Position numbers and translations under genes: made by a program. 64,000 nt of DNA, from the NCBI RefSeq assembly GCF_964199755.1, contig NC_133896.1:94240200-94304199 (forward strand), written 5' to 3'. Every line of letters begins with the position of its first letter. Position 1 is the first letter of the stretch. This DNA comes from Larus michahellis (lineage: Eukaryota > Chordata > Aves > Charadriiformes > Laridae). Of the stretch, positions 1 through 45,700 are shown piece by piece. Under the pieces are notes generated by a model. It was not told the origin of the DNA. It did not search any database and worked only from the letters and a program-made list of their open reading frames with translations.

Positions 1-835
1 CTAACACTGTTCTAAGAAAAGTAAGATTCTTTCCAGAATTGTTCTCCTTTGGGATGCTAAAAAGGAAGAAGAGGTCAGCCCAGAGTGCAACATTTCTGGA
101 AAAGCTGTAAGTGTTGCCTAAGAGGTTCTTTGCACAAGCTACATCAGCCCCCGCCATGTCATTCTGCTATCACCTAGCTTTAGTTATTAGTGCCAGACAC
201 TGCCTGGTTGGCAGGAACCACTCTGCTGAGGTCAAGGGCGCCTTTTCTTTATGCAAGGACTGATTATGTGAAAAGATGATGCAAGATCTGACCATTTTCG
301 TTCAACATCAACGCTTTATTAATAGCAGTGCTAATGCAGGGAGCCACTCTGCTTTATTCCACTAAGGAAATCAGTGGGACATGCTTGAGAAAAGACTGTG
401 TATGGTCTCGACTCAAAATTTCTCTCTGCTGGAGCATTTTTTCATTTAATGTTATTGATGCAAAGAAATACCATCAAAAGCCCAGGTGCAGATCTTTATT
501 GGTCTGTGCCAGGAAAACAAACAAGGAATGCTAACACTGCTTTCTCACTCAAGCTTCTCAATAATTGGAAGAGGAAGCTTAGCTAATAAGGTCCAAGGGT
601 AGTTGGGGAGGAGGAGGAGGGGGCTGAACTGGGCTGCCACACCAAAATGTACAGAGAGTGGTTCCAGGACAGCATTGCTGGCAGGCAGGAGGAGGGACAG
701 CCCAAGGGAGAGAGAGCATTTTCCATTCTGAGTGCCCTGAAAAAAGTAAATACAATGTGCTTCCCGCTCCTTCACCATGCTCCAAGCTCAAATCGCAGAG
801 GGGAAGGGAAACTCACCTGGATCATCTTCTGTCTT
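1..835. other. CFAP91 3' untranslated region and flank
   Basis: Apart from the poly(A) signals and a strong splice donor at 816, I see no gene, repeat or RNA here. The short open frames on either strand are unconserved in appearance. Confidence 0.5.
315..500 (-). terminator. CFAP91 candidate poly(A) signals
   Basis: Three AATAAA hexamers occur on the minus strand at 500-495, 358-353 and 320-315, about 340-520 bases after the stop. No other part of the flank has such a cluster, so the 3' end is probably here. Which signal is used cannot be told from sequence. Confidence 0.45.
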
Positions 836-34897
<34,062 letters not shown>

Positions 34898-34912
34898 GGC
34901 GCCGCCGCCTGT

Positions 34913-34926
34913 GTTCCTATGGCGAC
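34913..34926 (-). promoter_or_regulatory. RFX-type X-box upstream of CFAP91
   Basis: Minus strand GTCGCCATAGGAAC (plus GTTCCTATGGCGAC) fits RYYNYYWWRRNRAC at every position. It fits the vertebrate GTNRCC-N2-RGYAAC with one mismatch. It ends 16 bases before the start codon. RFX factors drive ciliary genes through such sites, which fits the gene's role. Confidence 0.6.
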
Positions 34927-35420
34927 CGCCGGCGGGTGGGGCGGGGCCGGGGAAGGCCGCGCCCCCTACGGCGGGCCGTTACTGGCCGGGGGGGGCGCGG
35001 CTTGTTCGGGCCTTTCCTTGGGGATAGCACTGACCCTCGGGTTTTCCCCTGACGCTGCTTCCTGCAAATCCCCCTGGTCAGGCGTTGACTCTCCAGCTTC
35101 CCAGAGAGCCCCGGGGCCTGTGAGGCGGCGAGGACTGCCCGCCTCCATTTTGTGCCGCCTGCCCGCTGGGTAGCTGATGTGGCGGCTGGGGGGTGCGGGG
35201 GAAGGCGGCGGTGTCCTAGTGCGGCCTAAAAATGCCCCCCGCCTAAAGACGGGGATGTGCGCGGGTTCTCCATCGTTCCCCACCACCCTGGCGTCAGCTG
35301 CGCTCCGTTCCCCGCTGGTGACCGTGATCTCCCCGGTGTGGAGCCGCGGAGAGCCCCGGTTGTGGTCTGTGCAGGGGAAGGGGCGTGGGGGGCGGCTTGT
35401 CGGTGCTTTGAGGACAGGGA

Positions 35421-36154
35421 ATGACTGACCATTCCCCGGAAGGGCCTAGGTGTTTTTGCCTTTCAACAGCTCTTGCTCAAATTGTTCTGTGTTCCCCTGG
35501 ATCCTCGATTGGTACTGAAGAAAGCTGGTTTAGCAATTGCAGTTGGGGGCTGGATTCAAGCCTGGGTATTCTCACTCCTGGTTCTGCTTGTTACTGCTTG
35601 GGACTTCTGCTGCCATAAAGCGGTGGAAATAGGCTTGCTATCTGCTTCCCAGAGAGACAGCAGGTATTTTCGTGCATTTGTAGAGCATCTGGAGAGACCC
35701 ACAGAAATAATTACTACACTGTCATGAGGACACATTGGTTTTTTTGCAAGGAGGAGGCCGTCATCTATAAGGAACAAAGTCTGAAGCTTCTTCGTGCTCT
35801 TAAAGGCCAATGCTTTTGTCAGCCTAAGGGGATTTGGAGGCAATGCTGCCGAGACTTTTGGCATAGGATATAAAAAGCAATGGAATTGCAAATGGGCCCT
35901 CTCCTCTGCCCATAGTCTTGAAGCAGGTCTCCCTTCTGTTAGTTATTTTGTGTATAGAACTGTGCACATCAGAGAATTCTTCACAGCTTGCCACATCTGA
36001 CATAAAATTATGGCCCCTCAGTGCTTCATCACAGGAGAGCAACATTAGGACCGTGGTTCCAAATTCCTTGACTCTGCCAATTTACATGTAGATATTTAAT
36101 TCAACTCTGAATGCTGATTTACTTTCTTCAAGGCCCATTGCTTGTTTGAAGCAA
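35421..36154. other. Intergenic, nothing recognised
   Basis: DNA between the CpG island and the solo LTR. The open stretches at 35473-35727 (plus) and 35556-35891 (minus) overlap each other and carry no known motif. Confidence 0.5.
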
Positions 36155-36792
36155 TGTCCTGGTTTGAGTGACACAGGATGAATTTCTAATGCCTGGGAAA
36201 ACTGCACTTTTAAAAGACTCTAGCATCTGAATTAGTGATATATACTTTATAGCAGCTATGGTATGCAGGTTTCAAGGTATCGGTGTTTTTGAGCTTGCCA
36301 GGTGCGGGAATGAGGAGGAGCAAGACCTGGGGACTTGACCCAAGCTGGCCAACAGGACTATTTCATACCATGAGCGATGCATTCAATATAAATTAGAAAG
36401 TTTGCTGCGAAGTTCTCTCTCTCCCTTGATGGCTGTGATCCAGAGAGCTTCTTGCCCCAGTGCCAGACTCCTGAGGCCTTCCCTTCCTCCCAAAGCCATA
36501 GCACAGTGTCCAACATTTGCTGTCTGCTGCTGGGAATGCACAGCTTCCTGCTGATAGCACTGGCTGAGTATAATCTTTGTATATTTTATATTGGTATTGG
36601 GATCAGTATTCGTTCTTTAGTATTATTGTTGTTAATTATTTAGTCTTAGTCTATTAAATCTGTTTGTATTCCATCCCTTGGGTTTCCTTGGTTTTTTTCC
36701 TGATTCCCCTTCATGGGTGGGAAGGGGTCATTGGGTGATAGAATAATTGTCTAAATGACAATAAATTGTTGTGGGTTTCTCAAACCATAACA
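36155..36792 (+). mobile_element. Solo LTR of an endogenous retrovirus (ERVL-like), about 638 bp
   Basis: It begins TGTCCTGGTTTGAG and ends ACCATAACA, flanked on both sides by the 5-bp duplication AGCAA (36150-36154 and 36793-36797). It has a TATA-like AATATAAAT near 36385 and AATAAA at 36760-36765, so it reads rightward. The opening bases and the 'GACTTGACCCAAGCTGGCCAA' type of U3 text (about 36334) resemble LTRs common in birds, and a 5-bp duplication is usual for ERVL. No internal viral region is next to it, so it is a solo-LTR fossil. The ends and duplication are still exact, suggesting it is not ancient. The subfamily is not determined. Confidence 0.85.
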
Positions 36793-36797
36793 AGCAA

Positions 36798-39700
36798 CAA
36801 CTTATTTCTTAGGGTAGTTGATCGAAATGGGTTAATTGAAGACTCAGGTGTGGGTCTGAACTAAGAAATGCTGTCACAGCTTTGTTGCTGAGTGACATCT
36901 GTAGAATGTTACTTTCCACAATGTCTTGATTATGCCCTAAAGATACCCAGCAGGCTGTAAAGGCCCTTCTTTTACTGAAGAGCTTTACAAAGTGATACCT
37001 TATTATATTATTGATGGGGGCAGCAAAGGTCACTTGTTGATAGAGTTGCCCAACACTTCTCATGATCAAGTTCAGTTTTCCTTTTTTATGTCTCATTTCA
37101 TTAGAACTTTGTAATTTCCATGCTGAAGTTTTCCAGGCTGGACATCTGCCTTGAGGTAACGAAGTGTGTAAACTGTACTTTGGCCAAAAAATGATTCTTT
37201 GTTGGCTCCACACTCTCGCGTTTTTCCACTTTAACATTTTCAGAGATGACTGGATACCAGTGGCCTGGACTTCTGTTTTTCTGATGAGGAAGGGAACCAG
37301 GTGGAAACCAGGTAGAGAAGGAACAATGGAAAACTTCCATGAGTTGCTGCCAGAGTACAACAAAAGCCCAGGACATAGCCTGACAGACGAGTACTCTGGA
37401 GTTGTGGAAGATGAAAAAGGTGCAGTCCCACTATTAATTTTAACTGCATTAAATTAGTCTAAATGTAAGATGTTGCCACCTTCTTTGTTAACCATGAGCT
37501 GCCTGGCCCCTCTGCTTCTGATCTGTTGGTGTTGGCAGCTGAAAGGCTATGTGGCGAGCCTTCTCAGGAGTCTGATGTGGCTGAAAACTAGCCTGTCAGA
37601 AAATAAAAGATAAAAGTTTTCAGGTCACTGCGTAGCTGCCTGAAGACTAGCACTCGCTCACAGGAGGTGACAGGTATATGTGGCTAAGCTAAAAAGCTCA
37701 AGGTTCAGGTTCATGGAGCTTGCTTAGATTAGATTAGGGGGTGTGTGTGTGAAATACTGGCTTATTTTTAACTAAGATTTATATGAGAAATCTCTGTTAA
37801 TTACAGATATGGACAGTGAACAGCCTTACAAGTGTTGAAAGATGTGTTGATTATTACTGTCCTGAATGTTTTTTGCCTGAAGTCTTTCATATTCCTGTGG
37901 ACCTGCAGCTGGAGTGAAACTGGGCCAGGGCCCCTGGCACGCTGGTGTGTACTGTGGAACACACTGAAATGGCAAAGGGGTGAGGTTTGGTCCGAATTGG
38001 TCTCTCTCTTTTTTTTTTTCTTCTTTTTTTTTTTTTTAAATGCAGATCAGCCATTTCCAAAGGAAAAGATCCCAAAACATGAAAGGATCTGAGAAAATGT
38101 TTGATCCCAGGCAGTAAACTCTGTCAACCTTGTCTCTCTCACCAGCACTTTGGAAAAGGGACTCAAAGCTTATCTGCCAGGTCTCTCTGTCTGTGTCAAG
38201 GATGCATCCTGTTGCTCTGGTGAAAGTGAGCTGAAGGCAACTAAACTGTAAGCAATCAAAAAAGGTTCTTGTTTCTTAGGTATAGTTTTCAAAGAACTTG
38301 ACTGATGGGCTTTCTCCTCAGAGCTGCAGGCTGTAGCATGATTTTTTTGGGTTGGTTTTGGTTTGTTTTTTTTTCCCCTGTAATAGCTTTTCCAGAACAA
38401 GACTAAGGTGGGGTGCTGTCTATCTGATGAGTTTGGGCTTTTTTTATATTCATTTGGCTCTGAGGGGACACCAGGTGCTCAGAGGTGTGAGTAAACTGTC
38501 CACACCTTTGAGTTACTGTGAAGTCACTGAGCAGACTAACTCTGCGCCAATGCTTAGTATATTGCAAAATTGTGGTAAAATGCGCTAGTTTAGCTGCCTG
38601 TGAGAGAGACTGATGGACATTTTACCTCACATTAACCTTAAGATAAGACAGTGTCATTTGCAGCAAGATGAATTACTGCCACTCCGTTGAGGGACTTGTT
38701 ATGCTGTGATGACTTGCTGATGTGTTTGAACTGTAAAACCAGACAAAGAGAAGTGGAAAACTTAGTCAAGGAAGGTAGGATTAGGCATTAGTTGAGAGCA
38801 GAATAGTAGCTGGACAAAGAGAAGATGGATTGGATGTGAAAGTCTGATTTTAGTGGAGAAACTTAGCTAGCTGAGCAAAGAAAAATTAGTAGGAGAGGGT
38901 GGGGTGGTAGAGAACCAGTGTGCCAGGGGGAGGAGGGAGAGACAGAGTGAGCAGCCAGTAGAGTGGAACTGAAGTGGTCTGGACAAGAAAATGGGAGACC
39001 TAGATGAGGAGCTGAAAAAGTGGGGAAGGGTGTGGAAAAGCAGGACTTGGCGGGAAAAGGCAAAGAAGTTAAGCTAAGCAGATGATGAGTCTTTAGTCTG
39101 TTTTCCTTCTGTTCTCCAAAGCCTACGAGGGAACTGGTTTTCTTGAATGTGACTTTTCCCCTGCAATCCACGAGGATCTGCAAAACTCCTGGCAAGATGT
39201 CATCCATCTGGTGTTAAGCTTAATTATGTAGATGGTCCTCTTCTGCTCTCTGTTAGCCGTTGTCAAATGACAGCACTGTTGTGGTGCTGGGTGCATGTTA
39301 TGCTGCGTGGTGGTTTTTTTTCTGGCTATTAAAAAAAAATCTAAATTACAGACAACAAAGTTATAGCATTAAAAGCATCATTGAGGCGTTGATGGCAGGA
39401 AATGACAAAGTTCAAGTCATCTCTTTAAAATTAGTGACCGTTAGAGTGCCATTTCCCATTCTTACCACAGGAGGTCACAATTTCTCCATGTATGGTCCAT
39501 CACAGTCTAACCTGGGTGGTGCCAGTTCACCACTTCTGTTAAATGTGAAATGATATAAAATGAATTTGTCCCTTGGACCCATGGAAGGTAAGCCCTAATT
39601 TCTCTGTCCGATGTCCACATAGGTTACTAACTGTATATAATAAACACCTCTTTCCAGATGTGTGATTCAGAAGGAGCGGGAAAGCAGCAGCACAAGGCTG

Positions 39701-42700
39701 CAGTCAATGTGGTTGTCGGTTTTTAATCCAGGGGAAGGGGCCTTCTTCCCAGGCCATCAGAAGACATAGTGAAGGAGAGTGAAGAAAAGAGGAGGAGGAG
39801 GAGGATGTGATCACTATTACAGCAGGAAGCAGAGGTAAGTCTCAAAAACATGTGAGAAGACTGATGCTGTGAAATCTGATGTTTTGTGGATTGAGGCCTT
39901 GTCTCTTTGACGGCTTTTGGCTATAGTAAGGCATTATATCCACTGTGAAATACCTCACTTGTAACTTGTGATGTCTTTTGTAAAAATGGCCTTGGAGTAC
40001 TGATTGTGGTAAATGGAGCTTCCCCAAGGTGAAGTCTGTGGCTTCTTTGTGCTGCTTTTACTAAGAGTTCTGCCGAGAGACGCATCTTGAGATACAACTA
40101 CTGAAACAGAAAAAACAAATGGAAGTTCTGTTCTCCCTTGCTTTTCTTTTCTTAGTACAACTGTTGGCACATTTCATGTACTAAAAGCAATTTACAGATG
40201 AAGATAGTCTAAAAAGTCAAAGTTCAAAGAAAATGTAGCAGTAGTTTGTGATCACAGTTAAAGGATTCACTTCAAAGCCTGATGAAAGACTTCTGTAATG
40301 GTTCTGATTAGCACTTTAAAAAAAAAAAAGGCAGGCAGAATTAACGACATTTTCAGCCCATAGTTCAGAGAAGTCCAATTTGTGACAAAATCTCCGAGTT
40401 TACCAATACTTCAGGGATCCTCTGAAGGGCATTCATATACTTAATTTCACTTGGATGGGCTTTGGATGAGATTCTTAATGAATAGGGATTGTATTTGGAT
40501 GATTTGCTGGGCTGAAGTTAAGAATGTTGTTGTCTCACCTCAGTAGGAAAAGGATCTTGGACTGACCTCCTTAGGAACTAGTGAATTTCTAGTGTTCTCA
40601 CGTGTCCCGTGCAATACTCGGAGGAATAAATGACAATGCCAACATGTTAGCAAGTTCCAGTATGTTAAGACGTTTCTTCTCAAAATGACACCTTAGATTC
40701 CCTCTGTTCCTTGCTGCTCCAGTCTGTGGTTGAATCAGCAGAGGAGATGCTATATCTTAGTCAAAGTACAAAAGGTAAGAGGAACCATTTTATGGAATTT
40801 TTTTTTTTATTCTCTGGATATAATTATCCTCTGGAAATCAGAGGAACAATTTGATGGAAGGGGAATATTACATTGACTTAACAGACAGGATTTCATCCTG
40901 TATTTCTGGGTTAGAAGTTGGGCTGAGCTTGTATCTTCAAAGCAATCCAACTACTTCTTTGCTTCTGTAGACCTGGACGAGGAATGTGCTTATAACTGGG
41001 TTGTGATTGGATTCTATATCTGCTTTTCATGAGGGTTTGGCTTCAGCTTTATCATCTGTTTGCCTATTTAGAAAGTAAATAAATTAACAACTGTATTTGC
41101 TGGTAGCTGCCTGTTGAGCTGAGGGGAAGAGAGAAAACCCACTGACCAGGGAAAAATGAGCCCAAGTGGAGGGAGGGAGGGGGAAGGAAGGAAGGCAAGA
41201 AGCATCTGTAACTGGAAGGAGCTTGGGGAGGGATGGGAGATATTTCAGGGAGTGTAAGGTGTTCCAGCCACCACTGACTTCTGGTTCTGGTGGTATCCGT
41301 TTCTTTAAAAGGGCAATCCAAAAACCATGTGGAGCCTGTTAATATTTTGTATGGGATAGATTGTGAATTACCCTATTCTACTCAGCCAAGCCTGAGGAGA
41401 GGCCCTACTGAAGTACTGATCTCCCTAACACTTGATGAGCGGTGCCTGTTCAGCCTGCAGGGATACAGGGAGGGTGCCATCACCAGCAGTGACCATCCTG
41501 GCCTGGCCAATCCATCATGCTTCCCGGCTGTGCCCAGACGAGGCAGGGGGCCAGCATGACTAAGAGGGGTGGTGACTCCCTAAGAATGTCAAGGGCTGTA
41601 GAGAGAAGGTTGTCTCCTTGAGCCAAGGAGATCTCTCTAGCCAGAAGCGCAGGAGTTCAGTAGCTAGATTTTTACTGCCTGCTTGATGGATGGTTTGTAC
41701 TAAAGCCCACAGTAGTGCAGGGTAGCTTAACAGCTCAGCAGACAGGGAGACATGTAGTATGTATTTATCTGACGTGTCAAAAACTATGAAGTGGAGTACC
41801 TTGCTGACCTCTGCAGCGTTTTTGCACTCCTTGCTCTTTCTCCTGTTGTTTGCCAAGGTGCCTGGTCAAGTCTGGCTTCCAACTAGGAACTGAATGTTTG
41901 TGCTTGCCTGATCTGAAGGGGGAGTAACAGAGAATCTTGATTTTCCATGACCATTTTAGCTACTCTCTTCATGGAAATGAAATAGCTGGACAGAAGTGCT
42001 ATGGAGTCTCATTGCATCTTGTTATTATACTGGAGTATAACTCTTCCATACACTACACTCTTCTTTCCCCTTAAACAATTAGTGCAACATGATCTTAATT
42101 CTGTCTTTTAAACTGTTCCAAAAAATATTTACTTATCATCCTTTAATTGCAATCCACTGGATGGAGGTCAGCTGAGGGCTAGCACACATCCAAGGGCCTG
42201 GGGCAGGCCTGCTAGAAATAAAAGGGTGAGACAGCCGTGACAGGACACTCGGGCCATGGGAGGAAAAAAGCTAGAATCAGGTGGGGGCTGAACAGAGCCC
42301 TTTCAAGGATTGGTGAAGGATGTGTAAGTATCACTTCCCTCGTGTAAGAAAACAAAGCCTGTGCTCTCTCCAGTCTTGAAGGTTCCCCTGTCTTTCCTGT
42401 CTGTCTTTGCCTGCACCCACATAGCCCTTCGCACCTCACTTCCCAGTCTCAAATGGTGGAGATGGAACAGAACACAGTTACAGGATCTAGAGCACATCAC
42501 AGGTGTCTTGACAGATCAACTGTGAGATCACAATGGGAAATCAGCATGGGATCTCAGCGTGTTGATCTCGAAACTCTGGAGACCCCTGTTTGATCCTGAG
42601 TAAGTCTTTGGATGGACCCCTAGGAGAATCAGAACTGTAAGAATCCATTGTGGGTTTTAAATAAGGGACTAGAGTAGTTGAAGTTAATGATGCGCCAGTC

Positions 42701-45700
42701 CAGACAGGATGCATTGAGTAAAATTTAGTATTTGTTACACGGAGTAAGTAGCAACCCAGGACACTCAGTACTTGGAGAAAATACTGCACAGCATAGTGTA
42801 CAGCATATTGAAAACCAGGGCAAAATAGTCAGGATATGGGCTTGAGCTCAAGGTTTAGATGAAATTTTCTGCCACGTAAGTGACTTGTGTTCCCATGTCA
42901 CTTTTTCAAAAATAATTTTACTCAAGCTACGTAATATATTTAGGAAGATGTCAATGTAAACAGGCTGTCTTGAGAATCCCTCCACCTGCATGTGGAGATG
43001 CCCTAATGCTTCTTAAAATCTGATTCTTAAGCACTTGATAGTCAAGTCCAATTGACTTTTGGTGGGAATAAGGATTCTAAAGATCTTTCAGAAAGTGCCA
43101 ATAATGCTCCTTGGACTCAGAAATTCTTCTCCTGGATCAATGATAAGAAAAAAAGAAGAAAATAAGTGCAAGAGAACTAAATGTTGAAAGTCAAAGTTTA
43201 GCTTGACTACTGATGTAAAAGAATGGCTTGAGAGAGACTGAATTTTCTACATTATTTTGTAACTTTGCCAGTAACAGCTGTGGGGATTCTAAATGGATTC
43301 AGAAGGAAGGTAGCGTTGCAGGCTCTTTACAAGCAGCTTGCAGCACTGTACAGTGTATTTTTTGATGCAATATTTAAAAGGAGTGAGATGCTGGGATGTG
43401 AGTACATAGAATTACGCAGCTGCAGTCAGTGACATCTCAAAAATTGAATGACTTGTGTATTTGTAAATTCTAATGATTCCTTCCAGGCTTCCAGTTAGCT
43501 CCTGCAGTTTGTTGTGAATGTTAAACTATAGTGGAGCTTCACATTCAAGACAGACTTGGATAGATTCAAACAAGCCAGATTTGCTACCAACACAGACATC
43601 AAAATGGCATGCCACCAAGCAGAATAAAATTGTTAATAGCAACAGCACTTAAATGAAAAAATGGACAACTGGAACATGTGCAGTGGAAAAGAAGTGGACT
43701 TCTTTGATGGACAGCTTAACACCATTCATTGGAGTTGTTCAAGAACACCGCCTGGTTTGCAGCAGAACTGATCAAGGTTAGAAGTTTGTATTACAGAGTG
43801 TTTTATGGAACTACAGTGAGGCATTTTTCTTAAACACATAGGCAAGTGGACTTGGGTTCTGAACAAGATTTCCTGTAATGCATAAGCATAGACCTTAGGC
43901 AGCATTTGATTTTTGTGAGGTGGCTAAATGGAGGGCATCCAGGCATGCATATGGTGCTATATATTAACAGGGGCTCAGCTGTCTGATTGTTTGGAGTCAC
44001 GCTCTAATCAGTTCTGACAATTCATAAAGGGTTATGCAGAAGGCTGAAAGTCTTACTCTTTCAAGTCATGAGAAGTGAGAATGGAAGAGGTTTCCTGTTT
44101 GGAAAGAAGTATATAGGCAGCTGTCTTGGTTAACTCTGCAGTGGAGGAAAAAAAATAAATCTGAGGGTAGCAAAACTTTCCCCTGGGTGACTAGTGTGTA
44201 TCTTCTTCATGCATAAACACTTTTAAACCTGGGCTCTTTTTTTTTCTGATTTTTAACTGAAAACAGAGGGTCTGACTGCAGTGGAAGGACAGACCTTTGC
44301 AGATTCGTGTCTTTTAGAGGATTAGTGATGTTATTTTCCAAATACAGGCTAGGATTTTCTGGGTTACCAAGCACAAAGACTGTGAATCAACAATACACGC
44401 TTGTCATGTTCAGTTGTGCTCTTTTGTGTTGTTAGCACGTGCATCCATTTGAGTGCAAACACCTGGCCTTCCCATCCCACCAGTCTGCGCAATGGGATCT
44501 ATTCCAAAATGCTTGGATTTTCATGGGTGTTCCCTCCACAAAGGGTAAGAGTCAGGCACTGAAGTAAGCCTGACTGGGCTTGAAATGCACATCCAACATC
44601 AGCTGCTCCACATCTGCAACGTGGAAAGCTGCATATGTCCAAAGGCTCAGTTGTTCTTGCCTCCAATGCATGTGGAACAGGCAGGCTACTTTGTGGCACA
44701 GTACAAGTGCCAACTTCCTTCTTTTGCCATGTTACTGAATTTGCTGCTCTGGCTTTTGCAGTGTTGCATGGCAAATTCATAATCTTTACTAATGTTTGGA
44801 TATACTTTCAGCGGGCAGTGAAAAGAAGAGGCATAGCACAGAAGTGACGATAGTCATAATCTCTTAGCACAAACTGGGAGGAGATGTGCAGCAGAAAAAA
44901 AATGAGAAAGACACGAAGAACCTTTAAGCTTATACCAAAACCAAGCACTGGTATCTTTTTTTTTTTTCTTTATTTTCTGTATGAACATCCCGATTTCACT
45001 GGAGAAGTCATTACTTGCCGAAAACAGTTTCTCGCCTGTACTATAAAAACATTGGTTTCTTAGTGAAAACAAGCAGTGGTGACAATTCTTTAAATTAGTT
45101 TTGCTATGAATTTTGATTGGGGCAAGAATTTCTGCTCTGCCTGTTGTTGAAGGAGGGTCGCTACTTGGAGGGTTGGGCCACAGAGTCCTGGTCCCAGCAT
45201 GAGACCCCAGAATTTCTAGGATGCTGTGGGCCAAGTCCTGCAACGTCAGAGACAGCAGTTCTGTTTCTAATGTGGAAATGGCTGCAGTGTTGCAAACTAC
45301 CTTCCACCTCCAGCCTTTGATGCTCTGGAGATTTGGATGGATTTCTGGCAAGAGATGATCTGTTGCAGTACTAGCTCATAGGGCTTTCAAAGAGACAGAA
45401 ATGCCTTAAAATTAATCTTGATTCTACTCATGTTTAAAGGCCTGCTTGTCAGTATGGAAGGAGACTCTCTCCATACAGCCTTCTGTGGTGGTCCCTCAGG
45501 AGGGGATGGTTCAGTCCTGTGGTACAGCATCCCTGTGTACAGAATTCATACCATGGTCCTGAAACATGGGCATTTGCCTCTTCAGCCTGGGAAGGGACTG
45601 GCGCATCACTTCTTGGGGTGATTTTATCCCAGTGAACCACTTGCCTTCACCTAATGATGGAGTTTGAAGCTTAGAGGGGATGTAGTTAATCACCTTAGAG

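Noticed and set aside
36809-37376. 184-codon open stretch on the minus strand beside the solo LTR
   Set aside because: No domain, no splice support and no resemblance to any retroviral or host protein I know. The adjacent LTR is solo and reads the other way.
44854-45351. 165-codon minus-strand open stretch
   Set aside because: No known motif; partly created by a poly-lysine-coding A/T run. No promoter or splice context.
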